DNA of 64,000 bases, taken from positions 2,728,001 to 2,792,000 of the forward strand of contig NZ_CP084951.1 in the NCBI RefSeq assembly GCF_022788655.1, given 5' to 3'. Below the pieces are notes generated by a model. It worked only from the letters and a program-made list of their open reading frames with translations, had not been told where the DNA came from and did no database searches. This document shows positions 27,830-36,741 of the stretch, piece by piece. Position 1 is the first letter of the stretch. Each line of letters starts with the position of its first letter. Origin of the DNA: Sulfitobacter indolifex (GTDB lineage Bacteria; Pseudomonadota; Alphaproteobacteria; Rhodobacterales; Rhodobacteraceae). Made by a program: the position numbers and the translations under genes.

Positions 27830-29020
27830 ATGGTCGCAATAGATCCGAAATTCGCAATATCCGTGCGGCACGAGCATGAGAGGCGCTTCGCTTTAACCCG
27901 CAGTGACCAACGGTTCCTGCTGTTTGCACTCGGTGCATTGTTCGCTGTGCGCCTGCTTGCCATGTTCTGGTGGCCTTTCACAGATTCAACAGAAGCCCGT
28001 TATGCCGAGATCGCGCGTAAGATGGTCGAGACCGGGGACTGGGTCACACCTCAGTTCGACTATGGCGTCCCGTTTTGGGGCAAACCTCCCTTACATACTT
28101 GGCTGTCTGCCTTGGGGATGAAGCTCTTTGGCGTTGGGGCCTTCGGCGCACGGATATTCATATTTGCTGCGTCGTTGGGGGTGTTAAGCCTAATTTTCAC
28201 TTGGGTGCGCCAGCATCGAGGCGCAGATCAGGCTCTTGTCGTGACCACGGTGCTCGCCTCATCTTTAATGTTTTTCGGCGCGTCGGCTTTCGTGATGACG
28301 GACATGGGCATGGTGCTTGGCACTACGTTAAGCATGATCGGCTTCTACAACTGCTTGATGGACAGCCCCGCGCGCAGTGCATGGGGACGGTGGTTCTTTG
28401 TCGGCATCGCGATCGGCCTTTTGGCGAAGGGACCGGTCGCGCTTGCAATCACAATGATCGCGCTTCTGCCATGGCTCGTGGTGACCGGACGCTGGCGGGA
28501 ATTACAGGGGTTTCCCTGGTTGTCCGGGCTGTTGATCGCTGCAGCGCTGACCCTTCCGTGGTATATCCTGGCCGAGATCAAGACACCGGGTTTCCTGCGC
28601 TATTTTCTTGTTGGAGAACACTTCCAGCGCTTTGTCGTGCCGGGCTGGCAGGGGGATCTCTACGGGTCCGGCCATCAGCAGCCCAAAGGCCTGATCTGGC
28701 TCTATGCTTCGGCTACGTTTCTGCCGTGGAGCTTGTTTTTCTTGGCATTACTTCCCCGGGCGGGTTCTTGCGTCAACGAGGTGACGGGCAATGACCGGGG
28801 CTGGCACAGCTATCTCGCACTTTGGGTCGTTGCGCCGCTGATCCTCTTCACGCCCGCCGCAAACATATTGCCAGCCTATGCTTTGCCCGGGCTTCCCGCC
28901 GCAGCGGTTCTCCTGGTTTCGCTTTGGGCTCAGGTGAGTGGCCAACCTGCTTCAGCTCATGCGTCTGTGGATATTGAGGTCGCTTGGCAGCCGCTGGACC
29001 ACCCGCATCATCATACTTGA
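27830..29020 (+). pseudogene. ArnT-like glycosyltransferase (GT39 family), C-terminally truncated
   Basis: A 396-residue multi-helix protein like ArnT/PMT lipid-linked sugar transferases, which add a sugar to lipid A or another envelope acceptor. The first periplasmic loop has DSTEARYAEIARKMVETGDWVTPQFDYGVPFWGKPPLHTW, the catalytic Asp/Glu and Lys/Pro landmarks of the family. Homology seems to stop at about residue 365 (LPAAAVLLVSLWAQ); the remaining Ala/His-rich tail is an out-of-frame reading of the ICMT-like gene. Normal ArnT-like proteins are about 500 residues or more. It may still be translated; activity is doubtful. Confidence 0.68.
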
Positions 29021-29219
29021 AGAACCGCTGGTGGTGCGTGGCCCGTTCAAATACCTTTCGCACCCGAATTACATGCTTGTCGTCGCCGAAATCATCGTGG
29101 CCCCCATGGTGCTTGGCCTCGTCTGGGTCGCTTTAGTGTTCACTCTTCTCAACGCAGCGATGCTCTGGGTGCGTATCGGGGTTGAACACAAGGCGCTTGC
29201 CCCGCTGCGTGCCAGATAG
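28938..29219 (+). pseudogene. ICMT-like methyltransferase, N-terminally truncated
   Basis: The 93-residue frame matches the C-terminal half of isoprenylcysteine carboxyl methyltransferase-like membrane proteins: LRLWILRSLGSRWTTRIIIL, then GPFKYLSHPNYMLVVAEIIVAP (SAM-binding RHPxY-type motif) and a closing helix with AEHKAL-like VEHKAL. Family members are about 160-170 residues; the first two helices are missing and the frame begins inside the glycosyltransferase gene. The MMPL gene starts one base after its stop. Confidence 0.7.
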
Positions 29220-29220
29220 A

Positions 29221-31383
29221 GTGCCCCTCGGCATCGGGTTTGGCTCAGAGCGCATTGGCTTTCTGGCTCTGAGGTTTCCGAAGGCCGCCACGGCTGCCTT
29301 ACTGGCTCTCGTGGCATTCATCGCGCTCAGCCTGTCACATGTGACCTTCGACAAAGACATCCACCGGACGTTTCTATCTGACAGCCCATTATCGCAGGCG
29401 CAACGCGCCTATGCGGCAGAGCAAGACCCACCGCTCAGCACTGTCCTTGTCCATGTTGAATCACCGGAACCTTTGACTGCCCAACAGATGGGCGCCCTGC
29501 GCGACCTGTCGCTGGACTTTGAATTCATTGAGGGGGTCACTGCCGTTGCTTCACCTTTCGTTTTGCGCTGGCCCCCCGACCGCGACGCGCCGTCTGGGAC
29601 CCCGGTGTTCGGTCCCGAGATCGCTGAGAATTTCGCGCAGGACCTCACGGCCTTCCGCACCTTGCAAACGGGGCTGCCGACCTTTGTCACTTCCTCCGCC
29701 ACGGCAGTCTTACTGGCACTTTCGGTCGATACCAATCAAACGACGGTGACGCAGGTGGTGGATCAGATAGCCCCGCGCCTTGACCGGGTTCTGCAACCGG
29801 CCCTCTCCGCGCGCATCACAGGCGAGGACGTTATCAGCGCCGAGATCGTTGCGGGCCTGAAGGACAGTCTAATCTCCCTTAACATTTGGGGCGTTTTGGC
29901 AATCGCGCTGGCCGCCTGCATTTTGCTGCGCGATCTGCGCATGGTGCTTCTTGCCACAGCCCCGGCGGTTGCGGGGGCAGCGGGTGTGCTGGCGCTATCG
30001 GTCTGGCTGGGCTACCCGATCACCGTGCTCAGCAACGTGATCCCTGTCTTGCTTTTGGTGCTCGGCGTTGCGGATGGGGTGCATCTGGCTGGCCATATCA
30101 AGAGCGGCGGCACGGCGCGGGAGGCCGTCAGCGCAGTCGGCCCGGCGTGCGGGCTGACCGCACTTACCACAGCCGTCGCCTTCGCCAGCATCACCCTTAG
30201 CGGCAATGCGCAACTGTTTGAGTTCGCCATTCTTGGTGCGGTTGGAACGTTGCTGTCTTTTGTCATCGTAATGGTGAGCTTTGCCCTGTTGGCCAAATGC
30301 CTGCCGCTCTCAAACAGTCCCTTGCCCAAATCTCCAGCGCTTGTGGCGCAGGTCCTTGCTGGTCTTGGCACCGCCCGTCCAGGCGTGACCGTAGCACTTT
30401 GCTTTGCCCTGCTGACCGGCGCAGCGTGGGGGTTCAGCCAGACCACGGCGTGGTTCCCGCTCTATCAGAACCTGCCCGACGACAGCGCCATGGTGCAGAC
30501 CAACGATCGAATAGCGCAGGATTTTGGCGGTGTCTTTCAGATGATCATCGAAACGGACGGAGATTGGGATCAAACCCACGCGCTGGTCACCGAGTTGGAG
30601 GGTCTGACCGGGGCGGGCACAATCCTCGCAGAAGTCGACGTCGCGCGGTGGCTTGGCCGTCCGACGCTGCGCCCGACGTCAAAGGATATGGCAGCATTGC
30701 CCGAAGCCCTTGTCGGGCAACTGCGCGCCACCTCGGGGGCCTCGCGGATTTTTGTGTCAGTCCCCGAACCCATGCGTAGCCCCGATACCCTTGCCGCCTT
30801 TGACAAGCTATATGACACAGCACGCGCAAGAGGCGCGCAGCGAGTTCTGGGTCTGCCGACAATCATGCGACGAGAGGCCGTCGATTTGGTATCGCAGCTG
30901 TCGATGGGTTTGGTCGCGGCCGCACTTGGGGCCACACTTCTGGTTGCTCTGGCCTTCCGCTCTGCCAATCTTGTCCCTGCTTTGATCATTCCCAACACCT
31001 TGCCGTTGATGTTGACCGGTGCCTCTCTCCACCTATGGGCCGAAGGTCAACTTACCCCCACAGCGGTGCTGGCCCTGACCATCGCCTTCGGCATCGCCAT
31101 AGACGATACGGTGCATTTCCTCAGCCGCTATGCTGCTGCGCGCAATGCCGGCCAGTCTGAGAGGGAAGCCGTCAAGTCTGCAACCCGCGCGGCGGGCCAG
31201 GTCATGGTGGTCACAACGCTTTTGCTGACTATTGGGCTCAGCGTGACGCTGCTGAGTGAGTTCACCCCGATCCGCTTATTCGGCGGTATGATGATCCTGA
31301 CGCTCTGGGCCGCGCTGCTGGTGGATCTGTTACTACTACCCGCCCTACTGATCTTGAAAGGATCACGCCATGTTTCTGTTTAG
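29221..31383 (+). CDS. MMPL/RND-superfamily exporter
   Basis: A 720-residue membrane protein with about 12 helices in two MMPL halves, each with a large periplasmic loop (about residues 45-210 and 420-550) and an RND-type helix (VLGVADGVHLAGH near 285; IAFGIAIDDTVHFLSRYAA near 625) carrying the charged residues for proton relay. GTG at 29221 directly after the ICMT stop is the preferred start; a TTG at 29182 would overlap. Such proteins export lipids, hopanoids or hydrophobic small molecules. The ICMT-like neighbour suggests a lipidic product, by inference. Confidence 0.85.
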   Translation: MPLGIGFGSERIGFLALRFPKAATAALLALVAFIALSLSHVTFDKDIHRTFLSDSPLSQAQRAYAAEQDPPLSTVLVHVESPEPLTAQQMGALRDLSLDFEFIEGVTAVASPFVLRWPPDRDAPSGTPVFGPEIAENFAQDLTAFRTLQTGLPTFVTSSATAVLLALSVDTNQTTVTQVVDQIAPRLDRVLQPALSARITGEDVISAEIVAGLKDSLISLNIWGVLAIALAACILLRDLRMVLLATAPAVAGAAGVLALSVWLGYPITVLSNVIPVLLLVLGVADGVHLAGHIKSGGTAREAVSAVGPACGLTALTTAVAFASITLSGNAQLFEFAILGAVGTLLSFVIVMVSFALLAKCLPLSNSPLPKSPALVAQVLAGLGTARPGVTVALCFALLTGAAWGFSQTTAWFPLYQNLPDDSAMVQTNDRIAQDFGGVFQMIIETDGDWDQTHALVTELEGLTGAGTILAEVDVARWLGRPTLRPTSKDMAALPEALVGQLRATSGASRIFVSVPEPMRSPDTLAAFDKLYDTARARGAQRVLGLPTIMRREAVDLVSQLSMGLVAAALGATLLVALAFRSANLVPALIIPNTLPLMLTGASLHLWAEGQLTPTAVLALTIAFGIAIDDTVHFLSRYAAARNAGQSEREAVKSATRAAGQVMVVTTLLLTIGLSVTLLSEFTPIRLFGGMMILTLWAALLVDLLLLPALLILKGSRHVSV

Positions 31384-31858
31384 AATGACTCTATTCATTT
31401 TGCTCAGTGCTGCAGCGGCTAGCGCAGAGCCTTTGGCCGATATGGCAGGCACATGGAGTGGATCAGGATGGGCGCGGGAAACGGTCACGGGCCCCCAAGA
31501 AACACTGCGCTGTCAGTTGAGCAACCACTACGACCCGGCCGAGAGAACGCTTACGCTTGCCGGTCAGTGCATCGTGCCGGGACGCCGTCTGAGCATCGCA
31601 GGAATCCTGAGCAGCACTGAGGGGTCTGCGCGGATCACCGGCCAGTGGACAAACCCAGACGGTGTGGGTCGCGCCCGAGTCGTAGGAATACAGCGCGACA
31701 AGATTGTCGCATTTAACTTCAGCGCACTCGATCCGCAGACGGGGCGCCAAGTAGCGCAGAACATCGAATGGCGCATTGCCGGCGACGCATTGCGGCTGCG
31801 CGCGACGGATCGCAACAACCCTGACCGTATGATGGCGGATATATCGTTTGCGCGATGA
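31370..31858 (+). CDS. Secreted protein paired with the MMPL exporter
   Basis: A 162-residue protein with a signal peptide (cleavage after AAASA) and a beta-rich mature domain (GTWSGSGWARETVTGPQETLRC) reminiscent of lipocalin/THAP4-like barrels, with a Cys pair at about residues 47 and 66. It overlaps the MMPL gene by 14 bases, so the two are translationally coupled and probably work together. Function unknown; a periplasmic carrier is one possibility. Confidence 0.7.
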   Translation: MFLFRMTLFILLSAAAASAEPLADMAGTWSGSGWARETVTGPQETLRCQLSNHYDPAERTLTLAGQCIVPGRRLSIAGILSSTEGSARITGQWTNPDGVGRARVVGIQRDKIVAFNFSALDPQTGRQVAQNIEWRIAGDALRLRATDRNNPDRMMADISFAR

Positions 31859-32237
31859 ACAATGCCGGGACTTAGGGATGACTACAGCTTCCAGTGCCAA
31901 AAGCAGCTAATGTAGGTCCAGGGCCTTAGCCTAAAATTCAAGGCGCAATGCTTGCAAGTGTCGACCGTTGAGGACTTAGTGTTCCTTATACTGAACAAAC
32001 TGACAACTGCCGTTTGAACAACATGCCGCGAATGTCGGCGATCCGTCGTTCCTCCACAAAGCACCGCGGAAACCATGCAGACGCAGCGAAGGTCTGAAAG
32101 GTCCCGCCCAGCGGACCTCGGAGCTGGTTGCAGCTAACGGCGGCTTTGAGCCCTAAACTACTAATGCTGCGCGTTGCTTCAATGTCAGCTATGGTGCCGC
32201 GGCCATCTCTTTCGAACGGGTTTATCGGGCAATCTTC
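31859..32237. other. Gene-free stretch with degenerate intergenic element
   Basis: No gene. About 32030-32150 has GAATGTCGGCGATCCGTCG, GCAGCGAAGGTCTGAAAGGTCCCGCCCAGCGGACCT and GCAGCTAACGGCGGC words shared with other gaps. It separates convergent transcription units. Confidence 0.45.
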
Positions 32238-32549
32238 TTATGTCGGCTTCTCCGTCTTGAAGAGCCGGACCGGTCCTTTGCCGCTGCGCTCGATCACGCC
32301 TTTGGCTTCGAGGTCGAGTTGCACTGCCTTCAGCCACCATCCGGCCTTCTCACCGCCCGGAAACAATTCCTGTGACAGATCCGACAACAACGCGGCCTTT
32401 GCCTCGGCTATGGATATACCTGGGGCCTCGGACGGCAGAACCGGAAGCAAGGCATCGCGCATAGCAATGAATCTTGCCTTGTCCACTCGTTGGACGTGAT
32501 GCGGTGACGTAACACTCTCAATTTCGATTTTCGGGTCAGCGTCAGACAT
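32238..32549 (-). CDS. Small protein at the end of the TetR operon (DUF6958-like)
   Basis: A 103-residue soluble protein. The ATG at 32549 overlaps the end of the preceding gene by 8 bases. It reads as a small winged-helix-like domain (DLEAKGVIERSGKGPVRLFKT near the end). It resembles short uncharacterised proteins found with VOC and SRPBCC genes. Function unknown. Confidence 0.65.
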   Translation of the reverse strand: MSDADPKIEIESVTSPHHVQRVDKARFIAMRDALLPVLPSEAPGISIAEAKAALLSDLSQELFPGGEKAGWWLKAVQLDLEAKGVIERSGKGPVRLFKTEKPT

Positions 32550-33078
32550 TGACCTCTCCCGTGTTTGGCGTCTTTGGGTTGCGGAAACCCATGGCGACCC
32601 AAGCCCCGAAGAGCTTGGCGAAGAAGCCAAGACTCTGCTTCTTTGCGTTGGGAATGTCGTCTGGCAGCGTGGCACCCTCCGGGAGATCGGAGGCCATGGT
32701 GCGCATCGTGGGCTCAGGCTTTGTGCCGGACGACCAGAGTCCACTGTAGAGACTCAGCCAGTGTCCGCCTTTGAACTCCAGATCGACGGGCGTGTTGCAG
32801 CAGGTGGCGATCACCCGTGTGCTGGGGGCCTCGGGCGACAGGCGGAACCCGGCCAGGTTGGCGGCCCCCGCAAGAAAACGCACGCGATCCTTGCGATACA
32901 TGACGAAGGGCGTCGTGCCGTGATCGGTCAACGTCCGGGGTGCGCCCTCAAGACCCTGCATCCTCCCCGCCGCCTCGCGGCAGGAGGTGCAGCAGCATTC
33001 GACGCTCGCAATAGGCCTCCCCTCGACTTCAAGGTGGGTCTGACCACAGGCACAACCGATCTGTGTTGCCTCACCCAT
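32542..33078 (-). CDS. GFA-like Cys-rich protein (DUF6151-like)
   Basis: A 178-residue protein with GCACGQ, ECCCTSCREAAG and ATCCNTPV segments, the zinc-binding cysteine layout of glutathione-dependent formaldehyde-activating (GFA)-like proteins. The ATG at 33078 overlaps the VOC gene stop by 8 bases; upstream in-frame residues are Arg-rich and unlikely. True GFA activity is not implied. Part of the TetR operon. Confidence 0.7.
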   Translation of the reverse strand: MGEATQIGCACGQTHLEVEGRPIASVECCCTSCREAAGRMQGLEGAPRTLTDHGTTPFVMYRKDRVRFLAGAANLAGFRLSPEAPSTRVIATCCNTPVDLEFKGGHWLSLYSGLWSSGTKPEPTMRTMASDLPEGATLPDDIPNAKKQSLGFFAKLFGAWVAMGFRNPKTPNTGEVNV

Positions 33079-33553
33079 GCGTTGGCTCCTTCGCGGCGGC
33101 CGCTTCGAGGGTGGCAATGTCGATCTTCTCCATCTGCATCATCGCCTCGCTCACGCGGCTCACCACGCCCGGATCTTCGCTGGCCAGCAGGTCCGGCATT
33201 CGCTTCGGCACGATCTGCCAAGACACGCCGAAGCGGTCCACGATCCAGCCACACCGCCCTGCCTCACCGCCCTTTGTGGTCAGCTTGGCCCAGAGCCGGT
33301 CCGTCTCATTCTGATCCTCGGTCAGCACAGAGATCGATGCGGCGGGTGTCAGCTTGTGATGTGGCCCAGCGGTCAAGATCATCATGGGCGCACCTGCCAG
33401 CGTGAACTCAACGATCATCGGGTCGTCTGGTTGGCCGTTTTCGCGCACGGCCTCAATCCTACTGTCTGGCAAGAACGTTACATATTCCTGCGCGGCATCA
33501 TGTCCGCCTTTCTCAAACCAGAAGCAGGTCCGCACTTTCGAGGCATATTCCAT
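33071..33553 (-). CDS. VOC/PhnB-like protein
   Basis: A 160-residue protein of the PhnB-like (3-dmu-9_3-mt) branch of the vicinal oxygen chelate fold: TCFWFEKGGHDAAQEYVTFLPDS at the start and GWIVDRFGVSWQIVPKRMPDLL near 105-125. Such proteins are usually regarded as small-molecule binding or methyltransferase-like. Member of a TetR-led operon with SRPBCC and GFA-like genes, a combination common in Proteobacteria. Confidence 0.82.
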   Translation of the reverse strand: MEYASKVRTCFWFEKGGHDAAQEYVTFLPDSRIEAVRENGQPDDPMIVEFTLAGAPMMILTAGPHHKLTPAASISVLTEDQNETDRLWAKLTTKGGEAGRCGWIVDRFGVSWQIVPKRMPDLLASEDPGVVSRVSEAMMQMEKIDIATLEAAAAKEPTHG

Positions 33554-33619
33554 CTAAAATTCCTCCAATGTTTTTGTGGTTTGGGGCTCAGCATTTAAGC
33601 CGGGTGGCCCCATCCATAT

Positions 33620-34042
33620 TCAGCCACGCTTGCTTTCAACGTAGGTAGTGAAATTGTTTAAGATCGCCTGCCACCCGTCGCGTTGCATCTCAATCGGGTT
33701 TTGCGCCTCGGCGTCGAAGGTGGTCACGACATGGGTCTTTCCGCTGCTTCCGGTAAATGTCGTGCGGGACTTACGGCCGTCGTCAAGAACCAGCAGGAGT
33801 GACTTGTGCGGCGTGATCTCCTTGTAAGTGCCCTCGAAGTCGAAACCCATGCTTCCGTCCTTCGCCTCCATACGGGCGATCTGCTTGCCGCCGGGGCGAA
33901 GATCCACTTCGGCGCGCGGGCAGCACCAATCATCGTTTGCGAAATTCCACTGCATGATGTCGTCTGGGGTGGTGTAGGCGCTCCACACCTCTTTAACGGA
34001 GGCGGCAACTGTCGTTTCCACGGTGATGCGCTGGTTGGTCAT
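33620..34042 (-). CDS. SRPBCC/AHSA1-family protein
   Basis: A 140-residue START-like domain (MTNQRITVETTVAASVKEVWSAYTTPDDIMQWNFA) ending WQAILNNFTTYVES, typical of AHSA1-like small-molecule binding proteins. The start overlaps the TetR stop by 4 bases (ATGA). Function is unassigned; often co-regulated with VOC proteins. Confidence 0.83.
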   Translation of the reverse strand: MTNQRITVETTVAASVKEVWSAYTTPDDIMQWNFANDDWCCPRAEVDLRPGGKQIARMEAKDGSMGFDFEGTYKEITPHKSLLLVLDDGRKSRTTFTGSSGKTHVVTTFDAEAQNPIEMQRDGWQAILNNFTTYVESKRG

Positions 34043-34698
34043 GTTGATTTCTCCTTGTAGCTGGTTTCAGATGTATCTGGCTCCACCCCAAAAAGGCCGC
34101 GCACATACCGGATGAGATGATCAACGCTTTCACGGGCGAGGTCCGGGTCTCCGGTGGCCTTGGCGAGGATGAACCCACCCTGAAGGACCGCCTGCGTGTG
34201 GCGGGCAAGGCTCTTGGCAGTCCAGTCAGCGACAATGTTACGCTGCTTGCGGGCCGCTTCGATGTCGGCCTCCAGCGTGGCGGCATGGTCGAAGATGCTG
34301 GCGGCGCAGGCATCCCGGATCGCGGGCGCGCTATCATGCACCTCCTGCGTCATGGTGCCGACAAGGCAGGTGTATTCAAACGTCTCGCCGCCGATGATCC
34401 CTTTGCGGAAATCGAGATACGCCAGAACCCGGTCCAGCGGATCGTGCGGCTCATGGTAAGGCGCGCTGGCAAAGAGTGCGCTGGTTGTCTCGGCCCAGAA
34501 ATTTGCTACCGCCACGCCGAGCGCGTCCTTCGTCTTGAAGTGATGGAAGAACGCGCCCTTCGTGACACCGGCCGACTGACAGAGATCATCGACTGAGGTT
34601 GCGGCGAACCCCTTGCGCCGGATCAAGTCGCGCGCGGCTTCCAGAAGGCGCGTGCGCGCATCGCCGCGCTCGGGGGATTGTTTGGTTGGTCTTGGCAT
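34039..34698 (-). CDS. TetR/AcrR-family repressor
   Basis: A 219-residue TetR protein: N-terminal helix-turn-helix (residues 12-60, ATSVDDLCQSAGVTKGAFFHHFKTKDALG) and ligand domain with the LVGTMTQEVHDSAPAIRDAC segment typical of the AcuR/YxaF-like branch. First gene of a five-gene operon running to 32238. A palindrome 9 bases upstream of the start is the likely operator. Confidence 0.88.
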   Translation of the reverse strand: MPRPTKQSPERGDARTRLLEAARDLIRRKGFAATSVDDLCQSAGVTKGAFFHHFKTKDALGVAVANFWAETTSALFASAPYHEPHDPLDRVLAYLDFRKGIIGGETFEYTCLVGTMTQEVHDSAPAIRDACAASIFDHAATLEADIEAARKQRNIVADWTAKSLARHTQAVLQGGFILAKATGDPDLARESVDHLIRYVRGLFGVEPDTSETSYKEKST

Positions 34699-35017
34699 AA
34701 CTCAAGCATACCATACGGTTGGTATGAAGTCCATAATCTCAAACATGACAAGCCCCGGCGACGCCAAAAGTCGCCGCTTGTGGACTTGAAATTGATATTA
34801 GGCCGCGGCCGAAGCACACTGTTCAACTATCGCGGCGAAGGACAGCAAGGTCCCGGAGAGCGTTTGAGACTAGGAAATTCAGCAAGATAAACCTGCTTCA
34901 CATGCAGAAACCCAATTTCTCTCCACAGTATCTCTCACCCATGTGCTATAAATCACTTCAACCATGGCCTCGTAGTAAGGTCATGGCGCTGTTAGGCTAA
35001 GTTTAAGGAGGTTCGAA
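34699..35017. other. Intergenic region between TetR and MbcA/ParS-like genes
   Basis: It holds the TetR palindrome (34707-34726), a perfect 7-bp hairpin CGGCGAC/GTCGCCG with loop GCCAAAA at 34756-34776, and AAGGAGG ahead of the 35018 start. No gene seen. Confidence 0.45.
34707..34726. promoter_or_regulatory. Candidate TetR operator
   Basis: CATACC, 8 bases, GGTATG: a perfect 6-bp inverted repeat 9 bases upstream of the TetR start codon, where an autoregulatory operator is expected. Confidence 0.65.
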
Positions 35018-35530
35018 GTGCGAAGCATAGAATTCCCTAGAGATGCCGATTCACTACCGTCTAAAGTTCGCACGATATCGCGGGATGACCGCACAAGAAC
35101 TAGCGGCCCGGGCCTCCGGGTCTTTCAGAAAATCGCAGATCGAGTTGGCTTAAGTTTGGCGGAACGTATCATCGTATTAGGCAACCCGAGCAGGTCCACC
35201 TATTATAGATGGTTGATGAAAGCGAACCACTACCGGCCGATCGCGCTTTCACCTGATACCCTTTTACGCATTGCAGCGATAATCGGAATCTACAGAGCTC
35301 TTACCTTCTTGTTTGAGGACGAAGCGCAAGGAAGGCGTTGGTTAAGAGGCATCCACAGGGGCCCTCATTTTGCGGGAAACTCCCCTCTGAGAAGCATGCT
35401 GGAGGGCGGGCTTGAGGGACACATGTCTGTGCGCCGCTACCTTGATGCATGGTGCAACGGCAGCTTGGATTCCGGAACGCACAGCGATAGCTTCAAGGCT
35501 GTCGCTGAACATGATCTCATTTTTGTTTGA
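35018..35530 (+). CDS. MbcA/ParS/Xre-type antitoxin-like protein without a partner
   Basis: A 170-residue protein. GTG start with AAGGAGG at ideal distance. Residues 45-100 form an Xre-like helix-turn-helix (ERIIVLGNPSRSTYYRWL), and 85-135 match the MbcA/ParS toxin-binding domain (LLRIAAIIGIYRALTFLFEDEAQGRRWLRG). Such proteins normally neutralise a RES-domain toxin encoded next to them; none is present in the following 1.2 kb. It may be an orphan antitoxin or a standalone regulator. Confidence 0.75.
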   Translation: MRSIEFPRDADSLPSKVRTISRDDRTRTSGPGLRVFQKIADRVGLSLAERIIVLGNPSRSTYYRWLMKANHYRPIALSPDTLLRIAAIIGIYRALTFLFEDEAQGRRWLRGIHRGPHFAGNSPLRSMLEGGLEGHMSVRRYLDAWCNGSLDSGTHSDSFKAVAEHDLIFV

Positions 35531-35666
35531 GACGCCTCGCCGCCTAATCCCCCCTCGTAGATGACGACGAGGGAGCCAAGCCAAGCGGCTCTTTTGGTAG
35601 CCGATCCCACATCGTGCAATCAAAACGCCAGTTTGGACAATTGAGGTAGTGTTTCACAATTGTTTT

Positions 35667-36071
35667 CTACAATCCGTGCTGCCTCAAAACTTCCCACTTA
35701 CAACTTTCAAAATGTCTGTCTCGCTGCGCTTCCTCTGCTGCATCCTTAGGTCTGGTTGGAGGCAGATAATACTGAACGCAATTTGAATGAGCCTGAGATT
35801 TTATCCGCTCTAGGGCACATGTGGTCACATCATTGGATGCCATCGGCAAACTACCGGTCGCGCATTCCTTACGGTAATAGGCCAATCTTTCCTCGGCGCT
35901 GGACTGCCAGAGAAACCAAGCAGGACCTCCGATGCGATCGGGGTCTGGCGTGCTACTGCCCCCACAATAACCGGTTGGGTTAAAGCAAAGGAGACGTTGG
36001 CTATTGGAGCAGGAGGCCATTGCGCCTCCCAATCCGACGACACCTACAATCAGCCATATGGCCTTTCTCAT
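35667..36071 (-). CDS. Small lipoprotein-like secreted protein
   Basis: A 134-residue protein with MRKAIWLIVGVVGLGGAMASC, a signal peptide ending in a plausible lipobox (M-A-S-C, Cys21). The mature part has six further cysteines, including the CFNPTGYCGG and ECATG regions. The ATG at 36071 is preferred to a longer frame. No family recognised. Divergent from another small secreted protein at 36219. Confidence 0.62.
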   Translation of the reverse strand: MRKAIWLIVGVVGLGGAMASCSNSQRLLCFNPTGYCGGSSTPDPDRIGGPAWFLWQSSAEERLAYYRKECATGSLPMASNDVTTCALERIKSQAHSNCVQYYLPPTRPKDAAEEAQRDRHFESCKWEVLRQHGL

Positions 36072-36218
36072 TACTATCGCTCCCTTATCGCCCTCTCTGC
36101 CCCCCATTTGGAATGGGCGGGCGACCTCCCCCCCCCACCAAGCCCCGTCTGCCAGCGTTGCTGTAGGGAACGGGTTGGAACTCTAGTATACTCCCAATCT
36201 CCATAGGAGGATATCAAG

Positions 36219-36374
36219 ATGATGAAGTATGCTGCCGCCATAATAATTTTTCTGTCTTACACTCCACTTTCAGCGGAACAATTGGATATGGACTTCCTAA
36301 TTGAGGAAGATGGTTGGGAAGATGGGTCGGGTAACCTGCTGTCCGAGGTCGTGGAAACTTCCGCTGACAGATAG
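36219..36374 (+). CDS. Very small secreted peptide
   Basis: A 51-codon gene with TAGGAGG 8 bases before tandem ATG codons. It encodes a typical signal peptide (MMKYAAAIIIFLSYTPLSA) and an acidic mature peptide of about 32 residues (EQLDMDFLIEEDGWEDG, later EVVETSADR). Strong ribosome site and clean signal peptide are the evidence; no family recognised. Confidence 0.6.
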   Translation: MMKYAAAIIIFLSYTPLSAEQLDMDFLIEEDGWEDGSGNLLSEVVETSADR

Positions 36375-36741
36375 GGGGGACGGACTGAGGTGCGGTCATG
36401 GTCCCACCGATCACCGCATCCCCCGGCATGGTGATACCATCCTTCGGCCTCTTTGCCTTCGTTCCCTTCGGAGAAATGCACAAACTGATACCGCGCACGG
36501 CTTTCTTGATGCGCTTATGCGACGTCTCACCCTCATCCAGCGTGAGCCGCAGTTCGGACATCAGTGCCACCTCAATATCCGCGCACCTTGGCGGCGCAGG
36601 CAGCGCAATCCGTGCCTGTGGCGTTCTACTCTTGCTGTGCCCTACTGCTGTCTGCCATCTCCGCACCCATTCTGGTTTTCCGGCAAATAGGCACATAAGA
36701 CCTACAGCTACTGTAGCTCCACGCGCGCTTTGAAGTTTTCC
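36375..36741. other. Stretch without a supported gene
   Basis: Open frames cross it on both strands but none has a ribosome site or a recognisable domain. The composition is GC-rich and coding-like, so it may hold the remains of a gene. Confidence 0.35.

Noticed and set aside
36214..36696. 160-codon minus-strand frame
   Set aside because: Overlaps the small secreted peptide gene, lacks a ribosome site and shows no domain.
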